DNA of 64,000 nt from Pseudomonadota bacterium (lineage in GTDB: Bacteria > Pseudomonadota > Gammaproteobacteria > Burkholderiales > Burkholderiaceae_C), in the NCBI GenBank assembly GCA_021819435.1, contig JAKARB010000008.1, forward strand, positions 62,001-126,000, read 5' to 3'. The notes below the pieces were generated by a model that worked only from the letters and a program-made list of their open reading frames with translations, made no database searches and was not told the DNA's origin. Of the stretch, positions 1 through 9,750 are shown piece after piece (position 1 is the stretch's first letter; every line of letters starts with the position of its first letter). Made by a program: the position numbers and the translations under genes.

Positions 1-459
1 ACCCTTGACGGCCTTGCTCAGGTCCAGCGTCAGGAATTCGGGCAGCTGTTCAGCCAGGCATTCGATTTCCAGTTCGGTGGTGACGTGGTTGATCAGGCAC
101 TTGTCCAGCTTGACGGCAGGCGCGTCGGCCTCGCCCACGAAGTGCACGGGCACCTTCTTGTGGATGCGGGTGGTGGCGTCAACGCGTTGGAAGTCCACGT
201 GCAGCACGAGTTGCTTGTACGGGTGCTTCTGGTAGTCGCGCAGCAGGACCTTTTCGACCTGGCCACCCAATTCCATCTCGAGGATGGAAGAGTGGAAGGC
301 CTCTTTGCGCATGGCGTGGTACAGCGCGTTGTGGTCCAGCTCGATGACGACGGGGGCCTTGCCGGCGCCGTAGACGATGCCGGGGGTCTTGCCAGCGTCA
401 CGCAGGCGGCGGCTCGCTCCGGTCCCCTGCACATTGCGCTCGAAAGCGGTGAATTTCAT
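1..459 (-). CDS. rplY: 50S ribosomal protein L25 (general stress protein Ctc type), partial
   Basis: Binds 5S rRNA in the large ribosomal subunit. The first 153 codons are visible and the gene runs off the left edge of the window. The start MKFTAFERN leads into the L25 fold (about residues 1-95) with the family motifs GxSRRLR and GKTPGIVYG, followed by the start of the C-terminal beta domain that marks the longer Ctc/TL5 type (normally about 200 residues). A GGAG ribosome binding site sits about 9 bases before the ATG. It lies downstream of prs on the same strand; in Burkholderiales prs-rplY is usually followed by pth, which would lie outside the window. Identity is firm; the 3' end is not seen. 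Confidence 0.93.
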   Translation of the reverse strand, partial: MKFTAFERNVQGTGASRRLRDAGKTPGIVYGAGKAPVVIELDHNALYHAMRKEAFHSSILEMELGGQVEKVLLRDYQKHPYKQLVLHVDFQRVDATTRIHKKVPVHFVGEADAPAVKLDKCLINHVTTELEIECLAEQLPEFLTLDLSKAVKG

Positions 460-504
460 GGAAGTACTCCAGTTGAGTGAAGCGCCCGCGACCAGGCGCT
501 GAGG

Positions 505-532
505 AAAAGACCGCCGCGTTGCCGTTGCGGTC
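505..532 (-). terminator. weak intrinsic-terminator-like hairpin between prs and rplY
   Basis: On the minus strand GACCGC (532-527) pairs with GCGGTC (514-509) across a 12-base loop and is followed by TTTT. The stem is short and the loop large, so it may act as an attenuator that lets some prs transcripts read into rplY rather than a full stop. Seen in sequence; function inferred. Confidence 0.3.
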
Positions 533-546
533 AGGGACTTTCGAAA

Positions 547-1509
547 TCAGAAGTTGTTGTTCTGTTCCGAAAAGAGGGAGGTCACCGAGTCGCCGTCGGT
601 GATGCGGCGGATGGTTTCGGCGAACAGGAAGGCGGTGCTGAGCTGGCGGATCTTGGAGGTACCCTTGGCGGCCTCGCTCAGCGGGATGGTGTTGGTGATG
701 ACGACTTCGTCGAGGTGCGAAGACTTGATGCGTTCGATGGCAGGCCCCGAGAACACGGCGTGGGTGCAGTAGGCGTAGACGCTCTTGGCGCCACGTTCCT
801 TGAGCACCTCGGCGGCTTTCACCAGCGTGCCGGCGGTGTCGATCATGTCGTCCATGATCACGCAGTTGCGGCCTTCGATCTCGCCAATGACGTGCATCAC
901 TTCGGACACGTTGGCCTTGGGGCGACGCTTGTCGATGATGGCCAGGTCGCAGCCAAGCTGCTTGGCCAGGGCGCGTGCACGCACCACACCGCCGACGTCG
1001 GGCGACACGACCACGAGGTCTTCGTACTTCTTTGCCTGGAGGTCGGACAGCAGCACCGGCGAGGCGTAGATGTTGTCGACCGGGATGTTGAAGAAGCCCT
1101 GGATCTGGTCAGCGTGCAGGTCCATGGTCAGCACGCGGGAAACGCCCACGGCTTCGAGCATGTTGGCGACCACGCGGGCCGAGATGGGCACGCGGGTGGA
1201 GCGCGGACGGCGGTCCTGGCGGGCGTAACCGAAGTAGGGGATGACGGCCGTGATGCGCTGGGCCGATGCGCGCTTGAGCGCGTCGACCATGATCAGCAGT
1301 TCCATCAGGTTGTCGTTGGTGGGCGCGCAGGTGGACTGCACGACGAACACGTCGCGGCCGCGCACGTTCTGCTGGATCTCGACGGTGGTTTCGCCATCGG
1401 AGAAACGGCCCACAGAGGCCTTGCCGAGCGAAACGCCGAGTTGGGTGGCGATTTCCTGGCTGAGGGCCGGGTTGGCGTTGCCAGTGAACAGAACGGTGTC
1501 GGAAAGCAT
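547..1509 (-). CDS. prs: ribose-phosphate pyrophosphokinase (PRPP synthase)
   Basis: Makes phosphoribosyl pyrophosphate from ribose 5-phosphate and ATP for purine, pyrimidine, NAD, histidine and tryptophan synthesis, in the cytoplasm. The 320-residue product matches class I PRPP synthases (about 315-320). Visible motifs: flexible ATP loop GYARQDRR at 94-101, metal-binding segment with DLHADQ at 130-135, and the PRPP-binding loop with D220-D221 and DTAGT at 224-228. The ATG at 1509 was chosen because [14 protein letters not shown] is where the family begins; an in-frame extension to 1629 has no family similarity. No strong Shine-Dalgarno is seen. It follows tRNA-Gln and precedes rplY, and probably shares the promoter upstream of the tRNA. 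Confidence 0.96.
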   Translation of the reverse strand: MLSDTVLFTGNANPALSQEIATQLGVSLGKASVGRFSDGETTVEIQQNVRGRDVFVVQSTCAPTNDNLMELLIMVDALKRASAQRITAVIPYFGYARQDRRPRSTRVPISARVVANMLEAVGVSRVLTMDLHADQIQGFFNIPVDNIYASPVLLSDLQAKKYEDLVVVSPDVGGVVRARALAKQLGCDLAIIDKRRPKANVSEVMHVIGEIEGRNCVIMDDMIDTAGTLVKAAEVLKERGAKSVYAYCTHAVFSGPAIERIKSSHLDEVVITNTIPLSEAAKGTSKIRQLSTAFLFAETIRRITDGDSVTSLFSEQNNNF

Positions 1510-1718
1510 GGCGGGCGTGACGGTTGTGGCTGCGAAAAACGTCTGCCCTTCACTTGCCCGTCGAGGAAGCCTGGCATGCGCGACCGGTGTGCTAGCCAGC
1601 GGGTGCCATGGGCCATCGCCAAGCATCACCCATTCCAGACATCACCCACTCGATGGCGGCAGGCTTGGGGCAAGTCGATGATCAGCTCGGTGCGACGCGG
1701 CTGCTCATCTGGAAAGTT

Positions 1719-1795
1719 TGGCAGGGGAAGAAGGATTCGAACCCTCGTATGTCGGAATCAAAATCCGATGCCTTAACCAACTTGGCGATTCCCCT
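1719..1795 (-). tRNA. tRNA-Gln (anticodon UUG)
   Basis: A full cloverleaf reads on the minus strand: acceptor AGGGGAA pairs with TTCCCCT, D stem GCC/GGC, anticodon stem TCGGA/TCCGA around loop TTTTGAT (anticodon TTG, decoding CAA), T arm GAGGG/CCTTC around TTCGAAT, discriminator G, and an encoded CCA (1721-1719). It is 77 nt including CCA. It sits between ispE and prs, as in other Burkholderiales, and may be processed from a tRNA-prs-rplY transcript. Confidence 0.97.
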
Positions 1796-1874
1796 ACACA
1801 GGTCTCAAGTCATTGGGGCCGAAGCCTTTGTGTCTTGCAACCTTGTAATTTGCTCTCTTGGATGAGAGACTCAC

Positions 1875-1904
1875 ATTCTAGCCCGTTTTTGACTGCGATG
1901 GCAA
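1875..1904 (-). promoter_or_regulatory. sigma-70-type promoter for tRNA-Gln / prs
   Basis: On the minus strand TTGCCA (1904-1899) and TAGAAT (1880-1875) are 18 bases apart, a good -35/-10 pair. The expected start point near 1868 lies about 70 bases before the mature 5' end of tRNA-Gln. Seen in sequence; promoter activity inferred. Confidence 0.5.
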
Positions 1905-1926
1905 GTTGTTGTGTTTTCGCTTCGCT

Positions 1927-2898
1927 TCAAAGCTGGGGGCTGTTTTCGCCCTCAAGCAGGTGAAGCAAAGGGTGACACGGCAACACGCGGCAGACGCGAC
2001 CGACCCAGTGGCCCTCATGCACACCATGCGTGGCCGCACCGAATGCCTGGCGAACCTCGTCCGGGGCGGGAGGCTCGCCTTGGTTGACCCAGGAGAACAC
2101 CGCGCTGCCCGAACCGGTCATCCGGCTGTTGCCGAAGCGGTTTCGCATGGCGCCCAAAGCCTGGCTGACCTGCCTGCCATCGCTCGCCAAGGCTTGCGTG
2201 AGGGAACCTGATCCAAGGGCTGGGGGCTCGACTTCGCGCCATGCTTCGGCGGGCTCCTGCAGGTCGTTTCGACCAAAGCGCATGGGCGCTGCAAGAAAGG
2301 CGGCAAGTATAGCGTGCTCGGTGTCGCGTTTCAGTAGCGGACTGCCAAAAATCGCCGCTGTCGGGATGGCCACTGGGGGTTTGAGCAGGGCCACGGGGGT
2401 GGCGAGCACGGCTGGGGGCAGCTCGATGGGGGTGATCTGTTCACCGATGCCCTCTACCCAGGCGTTGCGGCCGCGCACGAAGAAGGGCACGTCGGCGCCA
2501 AGTTTCACAGCCAGTGCTTCAAGGCGGTGGGTGGGCCAGTCCAGACCCCACAGTCGGTTGAGAGCCAGCAGCACGGTCGCGGCGTCGGAGCTGCCGCCGC
2601 CCAGTCCGGCTCCCCAGGGCAGGGCTTTTTCGATGTGGATGTCGCAGCCCAGGCGCGTGCCGCTCTCGGTCTGAAGCAGGCGGGCGGCGCGCAAGCAGAG
2701 GTCGTCTGCAGGCAGGGCGATGTTGAGGTCATGGCGGCGGATCTGGCCGTCATCCCGGGTGTCGATGTGCAGGGTGTCGTGCCAGTCCAGCAGCACGAAC
2801 ACCGATTGCAGCAGGTGGTAGCCATCGGCGCGCCGGCCAGTGACGTGCAGGAAGAGGTTGATCTTGGCGGGGGCCGCCAGGTCGTGGAGGCTGGTCAT
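1927..2898 (-). CDS. ispE: 4-diphosphocytidyl-2-C-methyl-D-erythritol kinase
   Basis: Phosphorylates CDP-methylerythritol at the 2-hydroxyl, the fourth step of the MEP route to isoprenoids, with ATP in the cytoplasm. A GHMP-kinase fold is clear: substrate-binding Lys11 in PAKINLFLHV, the ATP loop with PWGAGLGGGSSDAA at 94-107, and catalytic Asp136 in LGADVPFF. At 323 residues it is slightly longer than the E. coli enzyme (283), mostly at the C terminus. It begins 12 bases after lolB, and the lolB-ispE pair is typical of beta- and gammaproteobacteria. No strong ribosome binding site precedes the ATG, so translational coupling to lolB is likely. Confidence 0.95.
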   Translation of the reverse strand: MTSLHDLAAPAKINLFLHVTGRRADGYHLLQSVFVLLDWHDTLHIDTRDDGQIRRHDLNIALPADDLCLRAARLLQTESGTRLGCDIHIEKALPWGAGLGGGSSDAATVLLALNRLWGLDWPTHRLEALAVKLGADVPFFVRGRNAWVEGIGEQITPIELPPAVLATPVALLKPPVAIPTAAIFGSPLLKRDTEHAILAAFLAAPMRFGRNDLQEPAEAWREVEPPALGSGSLTQALASDGRQVSQALGAMRNRFGNSRMTGSGSAVFSWVNQGEPPAPDEVRQAFGAATHGVHEGHWVGRVCRVLPCHPLLHLLEGENSPQL

Positions 2899-2910
2899 GG
2901 CGTCGAGCGG

Positions 2911-3615
2911 TCAGGGGTCCAGTCGCACCTGGATGCGGGCGTCGCGCAGGCCGGGCTGGCCCTGGCGTGTGGCCACAACACGGCCTTGTGCGCGTTCATG
3001 TGTGTCGATCAGCCAGCCGCGTTGCTCGAAGTTGCCAGCATCCTGCAAGGTGCGATGGGGCAGGCCGGGGTCGGGGTGGCCTTGCATCCAGTGAACCAGG
3101 GTCTGCAAGGGGAGGGCTTCGCCCAGGGCGGTTTCGGCCAGCTCTTCGATGCTGCCGCGTTGGATGTCTTCGCCACCGCCAGGGCCGACGCGGCGCAGGG
3201 TGGCGGAGGTGGGGGTCCAATCGACCTGCGCGACCTGGCTGCCCAGTGGCGTCATCAGCGAGAGGCTGCCTTGCTCGACCTGTCCTTGAAAGAAGAAGCC
3301 GAAGCTCATGCCTCGTGCAGGATCCGAATGCCAGGCGCCGAGCTTGATGCCCATCTGGCCTTGCAGCGCGATGGGGGGGGGCATCTGGGCGGGGGCGGAT
3401 GCAGGTGTGGTGACCGAGCCAACGAGGCGTGAGGCCGGGGCGCAGTTGGCGTGGCAGGCATCGTCGACCGTGTCTGATGGCGGGACCGGCGAGGAGGTCA
3501 CCGGCGATTGCGCGCAAGCGCCGATCAGGCCTCCTGCCAAGCCCGCACAAACGAACCGAGCGATCCGCCAACGCAGCCGGGCCAGGCTGGCCCGGCTCCG
3601 GGGAACTCCAATCAC
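2911..3615 (-). CDS. lolB: outer membrane lipoprotein LolB
   Basis: Receives lipoproteins from the periplasmic carrier LolA and inserts them into the outer membrane. I chose the GTG at 3615 because it overlaps the stop of the TPR gene as GTGA and places a lipoprotein signal at the right spot: a basic N-terminus, a hydrophobic stretch at about 18-33 and a lipobox LIGAC with Cys34. The mature part has the LolB features, including QGQMGIKLGA and SFGFFFQG segments and a W-x-Q-G-H-P region near the end. The product is 234 residues; E. coli LolB is 207. Position between a TPR lipoprotein-type gene and ispE supports the call, since sequence alone is weakly conserved in this family. Confidence 0.85.
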   Translation of the reverse strand: MIGVPRSRASLARLRWRIARFVCAGLAGGLIGACAQSPVTSSPVPPSDTVDDACHANCAPASRLVGSVTTPASAPAQMPPPIALQGQMGIKLGAWHSDPARGMSFGFFFQGQVEQGSLSLMTPLGSQVAQVDWTPTSATLRRVGPGGGEDIQRGSIEELAETALGEALPLQTLVHWMQGHPDPGLPHRTLQDAGNFEQRGWLIDTHERAQGRVVATRQGQPGLRDARIQVRLDP

Positions 3616-5393
3616 GGCTGAACCCCGAAGCGTTGCAGCGTTTCTTTCAGTGTTTCGTTGGCTTTGTCGCGCGCAAGGCCCTCGCGCCAGAGTTTTTGGG
3701 CGCCATCGCGATCGCCCTGAATCCACAGCACCTCGCCGAGGTGGGCAGCGATCTCCGCGTCCTGTCGGCCCGCATAGGCCTGGGTCAGCAATTGGCGAGC
3801 TTCGTCGAGCTTGCCTTCGCGGAAGGCCACCCAGCCCAAGCTGTCGACGATGTAGGCGTCGCCGGGGCGCAGGGCCAGAGCCTGTTCGATGAGCGTGCGT
3901 GCCTCGGGGAGGTTGATGTTGCGTTCGGCGAAGCTGTAGCCCAGGGCGTTGTAGGCGCCGGCGTTGTCGGGCGCCAGGGTGATGACCTTGCGCAGCAGGC
4001 GCTCCATGTCTTCGTGGCGCTTGAGTTTCTCTGCGACCATGGCCTGGTCGTAGAGCAAGTCAGGGTCTTCGGGAAAGCGCTGCGCGCCTTGTTCGAGCAC
4101 GCTCCAAGCTTCGCGCCACTGCTTGAGTTCGCGCAGCAGCTGGGCCTCGGTCTGGATCTTCAGGATGGCGTCGCGCGCTTCGGTTTCTGGCAATTTGCGC
4201 AGGCTGCTGCGAGCCTCGGCCAGTTTGCCTTGCGAGGCTAGCAGGCGTGCGCGCTGGCTCTGCACGGCAAGCTTGTCGTGCTTCGGGTCGGCCTTGTCGA
4301 GCCAGCGCAGGGCCTCGGCGGGCTGGTTGCGGCGGTCGGCCACCTGGGCCATCAGCAGGAAGGCCTGCTCATGGTCCTTGCTGGGCGGGGTGGTGGCCTT
4401 TTGCAGCACGGGTTTGATGGCGGCCTCGGCGGCGTCGACCTGGCGCATCTCCAGGCGGATGGCGCAGAGCAGCACGCGGTGGCCATCTTGTTCAGGCTGG
4501 GCGGCGATCAGCACTTCGAGTTGCTCGGCGGCTTCGTTGTAGCGCTGCAGGGTGGCGAGTTTGCGGGCGTAGGCCAGGCGCAGCACGGCTGGGGCGTCGG
4601 GCTTGGCCAACTGGTCCTTGACCAGGGGCTCTGCGTCTGGCTGCTGGCCGATCAGGTCGACCGCGACCAGTTGAGCGTTGAGTTGGTCGGCGTCCAGCTT
4701 CAGGGCCTTGCGCGTGGCGTCCATGGCTGTGTCGGGGCGGCCGGCCATCAACCAGGCTTCGGCGCTCGCGCCCCAGGCCGCGGCCGATTCGAGCGGGGGC
4801 TGGCGCCAGGGCTCTGTTGCCTCGTCGATGACGCGGGCGGCTGCCACGCGGTCTTGCAGCCGGGCCAGGCTGCGAGGCAGGCTGGCGATGAGTTGGGGTT
4901 GCTGCACGGTCGGGGTGAGCTGGATCAGGGCGCGCAGGGGCGCGGCGAGTTCCTTGCTGCGGCCCAAGGCGAGCAGGATCTGGGTGTTGAAGTCAGCGGC
5001 GTCTCGCGATTGCGGCAGTGCCTGGCGCCATGCCTTGGCGGCGGTGAGGGCCTGCTCGCCAGCGCGGGCGCGCAGCGCGATTTCAACCGCGCGCTGAAAG
5101 AGCTGGCCGTTTTGCAGGCGCCGCGCGGCGTCGAGGTAGATCTGATAGGCCGAGCCGGGGTCGCCGCTGTTGGCCTGGACTTCGGCCACGAGCACCTGGA
5201 AAAACAGGTTGGCGTCCATGGCCGAACGGGTGGGGGGCGTGGCCGTGGGCGGCGCTTCGGGTGCGGGGGGCGAGGCTTGAGACAGCAGGCCAGAAAGGCT
5301 GGGGTGCGGCTCGATTGGCGCGGCCATGGCGGCGCCAATGCAAAGGGTGAAGGCGGCGAGCGCGATGGTCGGGCGGAACGGGGAGGGCTGCAT
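3612..5393 (-). CDS. exported tetratricopeptide-repeat protein
   Basis: A 593-residue protein with a Sec-type signal peptide (hydrophobic core ending AMA, about residue 22) and then tandem TPR-like helical pairs almost to the end, for example the repeats containing [14 protein letters not shown] and [14 protein letters not shown] near the C terminus. TPR arrays hold protein partners together; homologues upstream of lolB in Burkholderiales carry only the generic name. The ATG at 5393 was chosen because a GGAG lies about 9 bases upstream and it starts the signal peptide. The stop overlaps the lolB start by four bases, so it may work with lipoprotein delivery or envelope assembly; that link is inference. 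Specific function unknown. Confidence 0.85.
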   Translation of the reverse strand: MQPSPFRPTIALAAFTLCIGAAMAAPIEPHPSLSGLLSQASPPAPEAPPTATPPTRSAMDANLFFQVLVAEVQANSGDPGSAYQIYLDAARRLQNGQLFQRAVEIALRARAGEQALTAAKAWRQALPQSRDAADFNTQILLALGRSKELAAPLRALIQLTPTVQQPQLIASLPRSLARLQDRVAAARVIDEATEPWRQPPLESAAAWGASAEAWLMAGRPDTAMDATRKALKLDADQLNAQLVAVDLIGQQPDAEPLVKDQLAKPDAPAVLRLAYARKLATLQRYNEAAEQLEVLIAAQPEQDGHRVLLCAIRLEMRQVDAAEAAIKPVLQKATTPPSKDHEQAFLLMAQVADRRNQPAEALRWLDKADPKHDKLAVQSQRARLLASQGKLAEARSSLRKLPETEARDAILKIQTEAQLLRELKQWREAWSVLEQGAQRFPEDPDLLYDQAMVAEKLKRHEDMERLLRKVITLAPDNAGAYNALGYSFAERNINLPEARTLIEQALALRPGDAYIVDSLGWVAFREGKLDEARQLLTQAYAGRQDAEIAAHLGEVLWIQGDRDGAQKLWREGLARDKANETLKETLQRFGVQP

Positions 5394-5509
5394 GCAATCT
5401 CCAGGATGCTCGTGCCATTCTAGGGACGGATGGGCGGCCACGCCGGGAGAGATGCGCGACTGTTCTGCCGCACCCACAGGTTCCAGTGCGCGCTTTTATG
5501 ATCTCGGTC

Positions 5510-6376
5510 ATGCCAGAACTGCCCGAAGTTGAGGTCACCCGCCGCAGTTTCGCGGAGCGCATCCTTGGAGCCGAAGTGCTGTCCGCTCAAGTGGGCAAGC
5601 CTTTGCGATGGCCGCTGGGTGTCGATGTGGATGAGCTGCGTGGGCACACGGTCGGTGAGGTGGTGCGGCGGGGCAAGTACCTGTGGTTGCCCCTGGCGCA
5701 GCCAATGCCGTGGCTTTCGTCACCTGATGATCGTTCCAATAGTCTGCCGGATGGCGGCTTGTTGATCCACCTTGGCATGTCTGGTTCGTTGGCCTTTTCG
5801 TGGTCGCCTGGCGACCTGGGGCCGCACGACCATTTCGAGCTGAGCACCACGCGCGGGGTTTTGCGGTTGACCGACCCGCGCCGCTTCGGGGCGGTGATCT
5901 GGGGCCCGTCGTTGGGTGAAGGGCTGCCCGCCAAGTTGCTGGCGGGGCTGGGCCTTGAGCCTTTCGATGAGGCGCTGGATGCGGTTTCTTTTCATGCTGC
6001 CTTGCGGGGCAAGAGGGTGGCCATCAAGCAGGCCCTGCTGGCTGGCGACATCGTGGTCGGCGCCGGCAACATCTACGCCTGCGAGGCGCTGTTTCGGGCT
6101 GGCATCGATCCGCGTCTGCCTGCGGGCAAGTTGAGTCGGCCGCGTGCCGCCCGTTTGCTTGCAGAGGTGCGGGCCGTGTTGGCCGAGGCCATCGAGCAAG
6201 GGGGGTCTAGCCTGCGCGATTTCCGCGATGCGCATGGTGGCCAAGGTCACTTTCAGCTGGCCACCCAGGTGTATGGGCGGCAAGGGCTGGCTTGTCGGGC
6301 CTGTGGTTTGCCAGTGCAGCGCATCGTGCAGGCGCAGCGTTCGACCTTCTTCTGCCGTGGCTGTCAGCGGCGTTGA
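5510..6376 (+). CDS. mutM: formamidopyrimidine-DNA glycosylase (Fpg/MutM)
   Basis: Bifunctional DNA glycosylase/AP lyase that removes 8-oxoguanine and ring-opened purines. The start MPELPEVEV supplies the catalytic N-terminal Pro (Pro2 after Met removal) and Glu3; Lys56 in RRGKYLWL fits the conserved DNA-backbone lysine. The C-terminal zinc finger has Cys262, 265, 282 and 285. At 288 residues it is about 18 longer than the E. coli enzyme, from a short insert after residue 63. An upstream in-frame ATG at 5486 would add eight residues before the catalytic proline and is therefore excluded. It is divergent from the TPR gene and begins a plus-strand run with a GTPase gene and mutY. Confidence 0.96.
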   Translation: MPELPEVEVTRRSFAERILGAEVLSAQVGKPLRWPLGVDVDELRGHTVGEVVRRGKYLWLPLAQPMPWLSSPDDRSNSLPDGGLLIHLGMSGSLAFSWSPGDLGPHDHFELSTTRGVLRLTDPRRFGAVIWGPSLGEGLPAKLLAGLGLEPFDEALDAVSFHAALRGKRVAIKQALLAGDIVVGAGNIYACEALFRAGIDPRLPAGKLSRPRAARLLAEVRAVLAEAIEQGGSSLRDFRDAHGGQGHFQLATQVYGRQGLACRACGLPVQRIVQAQRSTFFCRGCQRR

Positions 6377-6517
6377 CTGGGTGTGAAGTTGGGCGCAGCT
6401 CTCGGCCATTGATGGATTGAGCTTTGGCTGCCATCTGCCGATAACACTGTACCTTTTGTCCCAAACTCGCTTGCACCAGGTGCAATGTGCGGTGTTGCAT
6501 GCGATAGGATCAAACAC

Positions 6518-8578
6518 ATGAAGCCGACATTCGCCAGCCACCTCGACGCCTTCGGTCAATGGCGCCTCGAAACCGATGCGCGGTTGGCGGCGCTGGCGCG
6601 CTTCGCTCGCGAGCACGATTTGCTCGATGGCGGTTCGGCGGAGTGGTTCGAGGCCATGCGTCGGCGACTGGCGGGCGAGAAGTTGATGGTGGCCTTCGTG
6701 GCCGAGTTCTCGCGAGGCAAGTCAGAGCTCATCAACGCCATCTTCTTCTCTGACAAAGGCCGCCGCATGATGCCGGCCTCGGCGGGCCGCACCACGATGT
6801 GCCCGGTCGAGTTGGGCTATGACGCGGAAGACCCGGTGGGCCTCTCCCTGCTGCCCATCGAGACGCGGTTGGAAGCCACGTCGCTGGCGGAGTACCGCGT
6901 GCAGCCCCAGGCCTGGACTTGGCATGTGCTGGACCTGGACAACCCCGACGAGATGGCCCGCGCCCTGGCCGAGGTCATGCGCACCCGCTTGGTCTCGCCT
7001 GATGAGGCCGCCGACCTGGGCTTTTGGGATGCCGAGCGTCCTGCTGACAACCCGCCACTGTCGGCCGATGGCCTGGTCGAGGTGCCGGTGTGGCGCCATG
7101 CCCGCATCAACCTGCCGCACCCGTTGCTCAAGCGTGGCCTGGTGGTGCTCGACACTCCTGGGTTGAATGCCATCGGCACCGAGCCCGAGCTGACGCTGGG
7201 TTTGCTGCCCCAGGCGCATGCCACGGTGTTCATCCTGGGTGCGGACACGGGGGTCACCAAGTCCGATCTCGACATTTGGCGCGACCACCTGAGCGGCCCC
7301 GCGCTGGCGCGCTACGTGGTGCTCAACAAAATCGACACCTTGGCCGACCCGCTGAGCACGCCCGAGCAGGTGCAGCAGGTCATCGCCCGCCAGTGCGGTA
7401 GCGTGGCTCAGACGCTGGAGATTCCGCCGGAGAACGTGTTTCCGATCTCGGCGCGGCAGGCGCTGGCGGCGCGCCTCGGCGGCGACGCTTTGGGGCTGAC
7501 GCAAAGCCGGCTGGAGTCTTTCGAGCATGCCTTGTCCGATGGTTTGCTGCCGCGTCGGCGCGACAACCTCGCCCAGGCCGCGTGGTCTGGGGCACAGCAG
7601 TTCCAGCACCAGCTCACCCGCCGTTTCGGCGAGATGCGGCGCTTGCACGCAGACCAGTTGCACGAGTTGCGCGGCCTGCGTGGCAAGAGCTCGGGCAAGG
7701 TCCAGTTGATGATTCAGCGGGTGCAGGCCGAGGCCGCCGAGTTCGAGCAGTGCACGGCCCGCCTGCACGCCATGCGCAGCATCCACGCGCGCATGCTGCG
7801 CAGCATGCTGCATGACTTGTCTTCTGAGCGGCTGCGTCAGGAGGTCGATGTGCTGCACCAGGTGCTCGGCGGTTCCTGGCTGCCATTGGGCGCCCGCAAG
7901 GCTTTCATCGACCTGTGCGCCCGCTTGCGCGAGCTCATCGAACAAGCGCAGCAGCGCAACGACGAAGTGCACGCCATGCTGGTGGCCTCGTTCGCTCGGC
8001 TGAACGCTGAATTTGGCTTCAGCCTCGTGGCCGAGGTGCCGCTGGACGTGCGCAAGTACACCGATGACCTCAACCTCATCGAGCGCAATTATGTGCAGTA
8101 CCTGGGTCTGAGTCAGGCCTTCCGGCTCGCTCAGCCGGGTTTTCAGGAGCAGTTTCGCCGCATGCTGATCTCGCGCCTGCGTGTGGTCTTCGAGACCATC
8201 AGCAACGACATCGAGCTGTGGAACAAGACGGCATCTGCCCAGGTCGACAGCCAGTTGCGCGAGCGCCGCCGCAACTTCAAACGGCGTTACGAGTCGCTTG
8301 ATCGCATCCAGTCGGCTTCGAATGAGCTCGACACGCGTTTGCAGGAAGTCCAGGCGCAGGATGAACGTGTGCTGCAATTGCAGACGCGCCTGCAAACGTT
8401 GATGGACCAGCTCGGCGAGATGGTCGTGCCGCAAGCGGGCCAGGCTGGCGACGTGGCATCCATGGCGCCGCAGCCCAGCGCGGCAGCCATCGAGGCGCTT
8501 TCGCTTGACCTGAACCTGGGCAGTGAGCACGGAGCGCGCGACTTGAGCAATGCTTCGGCGGCCGGAGAGACGGCTTGA
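6518..8578 (+). CDS. dynamin-like GTPase
   Basis: A 686-residue large GTPase. Visible nucleotide motifs: P-loop AEFSRGKS at 62-69, a switch-I RTT at 91-93, G3 DTPG at 212-215 and G4 NKID at 270-273. After the G domain (about 45-340) the protein is long and helical with coiled-coil character to about 640, then an Ala/Ser-rich tail. This is the layout of bacterial dynamin-like proteins, which bind and remodel membranes using GTP; the first P-loop position is Ala instead of Gly. GGAT precedes the ATG at 6518; a weaker start at 6485 adds 11 residues. It lies 35 bases before mutY and 141 after mutM. Its cellular task is not evident from sequence. Confidence 0.8.
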   Translation: MKPTFASHLDAFGQWRLETDARLAALARFAREHDLLDGGSAEWFEAMRRRLAGEKLMVAFVAEFSRGKSELINAIFFSDKGRRMMPASAGRTTMCPVELGYDAEDPVGLSLLPIETRLEATSLAEYRVQPQAWTWHVLDLDNPDEMARALAEVMRTRLVSPDEAADLGFWDAERPADNPPLSADGLVEVPVWRHARINLPHPLLKRGLVVLDTPGLNAIGTEPELTLGLLPQAHATVFILGADTGVTKSDLDIWRDHLSGPALARYVVLNKIDTLADPLSTPEQVQQVIARQCGSVAQTLEIPPENVFPISARQALAARLGGDALGLTQSRLESFEHALSDGLLPRRRDNLAQAAWSGAQQFQHQLTRRFGEMRRLHADQLHELRGLRGKSSGKVQLMIQRVQAEAAEFEQCTARLHAMRSIHARMLRSMLHDLSSERLRQEVDVLHQVLGGSWLPLGARKAFIDLCARLRELIEQAQQRNDEVHAMLVASFARLNAEFGFSLVAEVPLDVRKYTDDLNLIERNYVQYLGLSQAFRLAQPGFQEQFRRMLISRLRVVFETISNDIELWNKTASAQVDSQLRERRRNFKRRYESLDRIQSASNELDTRLQEVQAQDERVLQLQTRLQTLMDQLGEMVVPQAGQAGDVASMAPQPSAAAIEALSLDLNLGSEHGARDLSNASAAGETA

Positions 8579-8613
8579 GCCTTGCCTTGACCTTGCGTGA
8601 GTGGTCCTGATCT

Positions 8614-9723
8614 GTGAGTGAGTTCGACTCGGCCGCCTTGCTGGAACGTGCCATCCGGCTGCACCCTGATTTGCCTGATCGCCTTGTGGCCTGGCAGCGC
8701 ACGCAAGGCCGCCACCACCTGCCCTGGCAGCAGACGCGAGACCCATATCGTGTCTGGTTGTCGGAAATCATGCTGCAGCAGACCCAGGTCAGCACAGTGC
8801 TGGGCTACTACGAGCGCTTCCTGAGCCGCTTTCCGTCAGTGGTGGACCTTGCCAACGCCGAACTCGACGAGGTGCTGAACCTGTGGAGCGGCCTGGGGTA
8901 TTACAGCCGCGCGCGTAACTTGCATCGCTGCGCTCAGGCGGTCAGGGATTTGCATGGCGGACATTTCCCCGGCAGCGCGCTTGAACTCCAGGGCTTGCCC
9001 GGCATCGGCCCCTCGACGGCGGCTGCCATCGCGGCATTCTGCTTTGGTGAACGCATCTCCATCATGGACGGCAACGTGCGCCGCGTGCTCAGCCGCGTGC
9101 TCGGCTGGGAGGGTGACCTCGCCTTGCGTGCGCATGAACGCGCGCTCACGGATGCGGCTCAGCGCCTGGTGCCACGGGATGCGAGCGACATGGTGCCTTA
9201 CACCCAGGGCCTGATGGACCTGGGGGCCACGTTGTGCACGCCGCGCAAGCCAGCCTGCTTGACCTGCCCCTGGTCGGATCTCTGTGAAGGGCGCAAGACG
9301 GGTGAGCCGGAACGCCTGCCGGTCAAGACGAACAAGCTCAAGCGGGGGCGCCGTGAAAACTGGTGCCTGTGGTTGGAGCAGGGCGATGCCGTTTGGCTGG
9401 TGCAGCGGCCTCACACCGGCATATGGTCGGGCTTGTGGACGCTGCCGATGTTCGCCTCCGAGGCCGATCTGCACGCCGCCTGGCCGCACCCTACCGAGGC
9501 GCAACCGCCTCTCACGCACGTGCTCACGCACCTTGATTGGCGATTGCACCTGGCGCGTGCTCGAACACCTGCCGGTTCCATCACCGACAAAGCATTGAGC
9601 GCGGTGATGGCCAAGGTGTCCGAGCCCAGGCTGGGCGAAGGGCAGTGGGTGCCCATGGCCGCCTTGCTGGCGGGTGAGCGGGCCTTGCCCAAGCCTTTTC
9701 AGCGCTGGTTGATCGGCGACTGA
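8614..9723 (+). CDS. mutY: A/G-specific adenine glycosylase
   Basis: Removes adenine mispaired with 8-oxoguanine, completing the GO repair system with MutM. Features in order: catalytic Glu51 in SEIMLQQTQV, helix-hairpin-helix LPGIGPSTAAAI at about 128-139, catalytic Asp152 in MDGNVRRV, and a 4Fe-4S loop with Cys208, 215, 218 and 224 (C-x6-C-x2-C-x5-C). The C-terminal third is the NUDIX-like 8-oxoG recognition domain. Length 369 matches the family (350-380). The start is GTG at 8614. It follows the GTPase gene closely and faces xthA tail to tail, 27 bases away. Confidence 0.96.
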   Translation: MSEFDSAALLERAIRLHPDLPDRLVAWQRTQGRHHLPWQQTRDPYRVWLSEIMLQQTQVSTVLGYYERFLSRFPSVVDLANAELDEVLNLWSGLGYYSRARNLHRCAQAVRDLHGGHFPGSALELQGLPGIGPSTAAAIAAFCFGERISIMDGNVRRVLSRVLGWEGDLALRAHERALTDAAQRLVPRDASDMVPYTQGLMDLGATLCTPRKPACLTCPWSDLCEGRKTGEPERLPVKTNKLKRGRRENWCLWLEQGDAVWLVQRPHTGIWSGLWTLPMFASEADLHAAWPHPTEAQPPLTHVLTHLDWRLHLARARTPAGSITDKALSAVMAKVSEPRLGEGQWVPMAALLAGERALPKPFQRWLIGD

Positions 9724-9750
9724 GCTCGGTTCAGTTCGGCTCAGCCTGCC

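Noticed and set aside
715..1776. 353-codon open frame on the plus strand opposite prs
   Set aside because: It mirrors prs codons (high-GC third-position effect), has no recognisable domain, and prs on the other strand is certain.
6722..8746. 674-codon open frame opposite the dynamin-like GTPase
   Set aside because: Low-complexity Arg/Gln/His-rich translation with no motif, while the plus strand has all GTPase boxes; it is an antisense artefact of GC-rich DNA.
9720..9744. Hairpin between mutY and xthA (CTGAGC...GCTCAG)
   Set aside because: Six-base stem with a 13-base loop and no T run on either strand; too weak to call a terminator.
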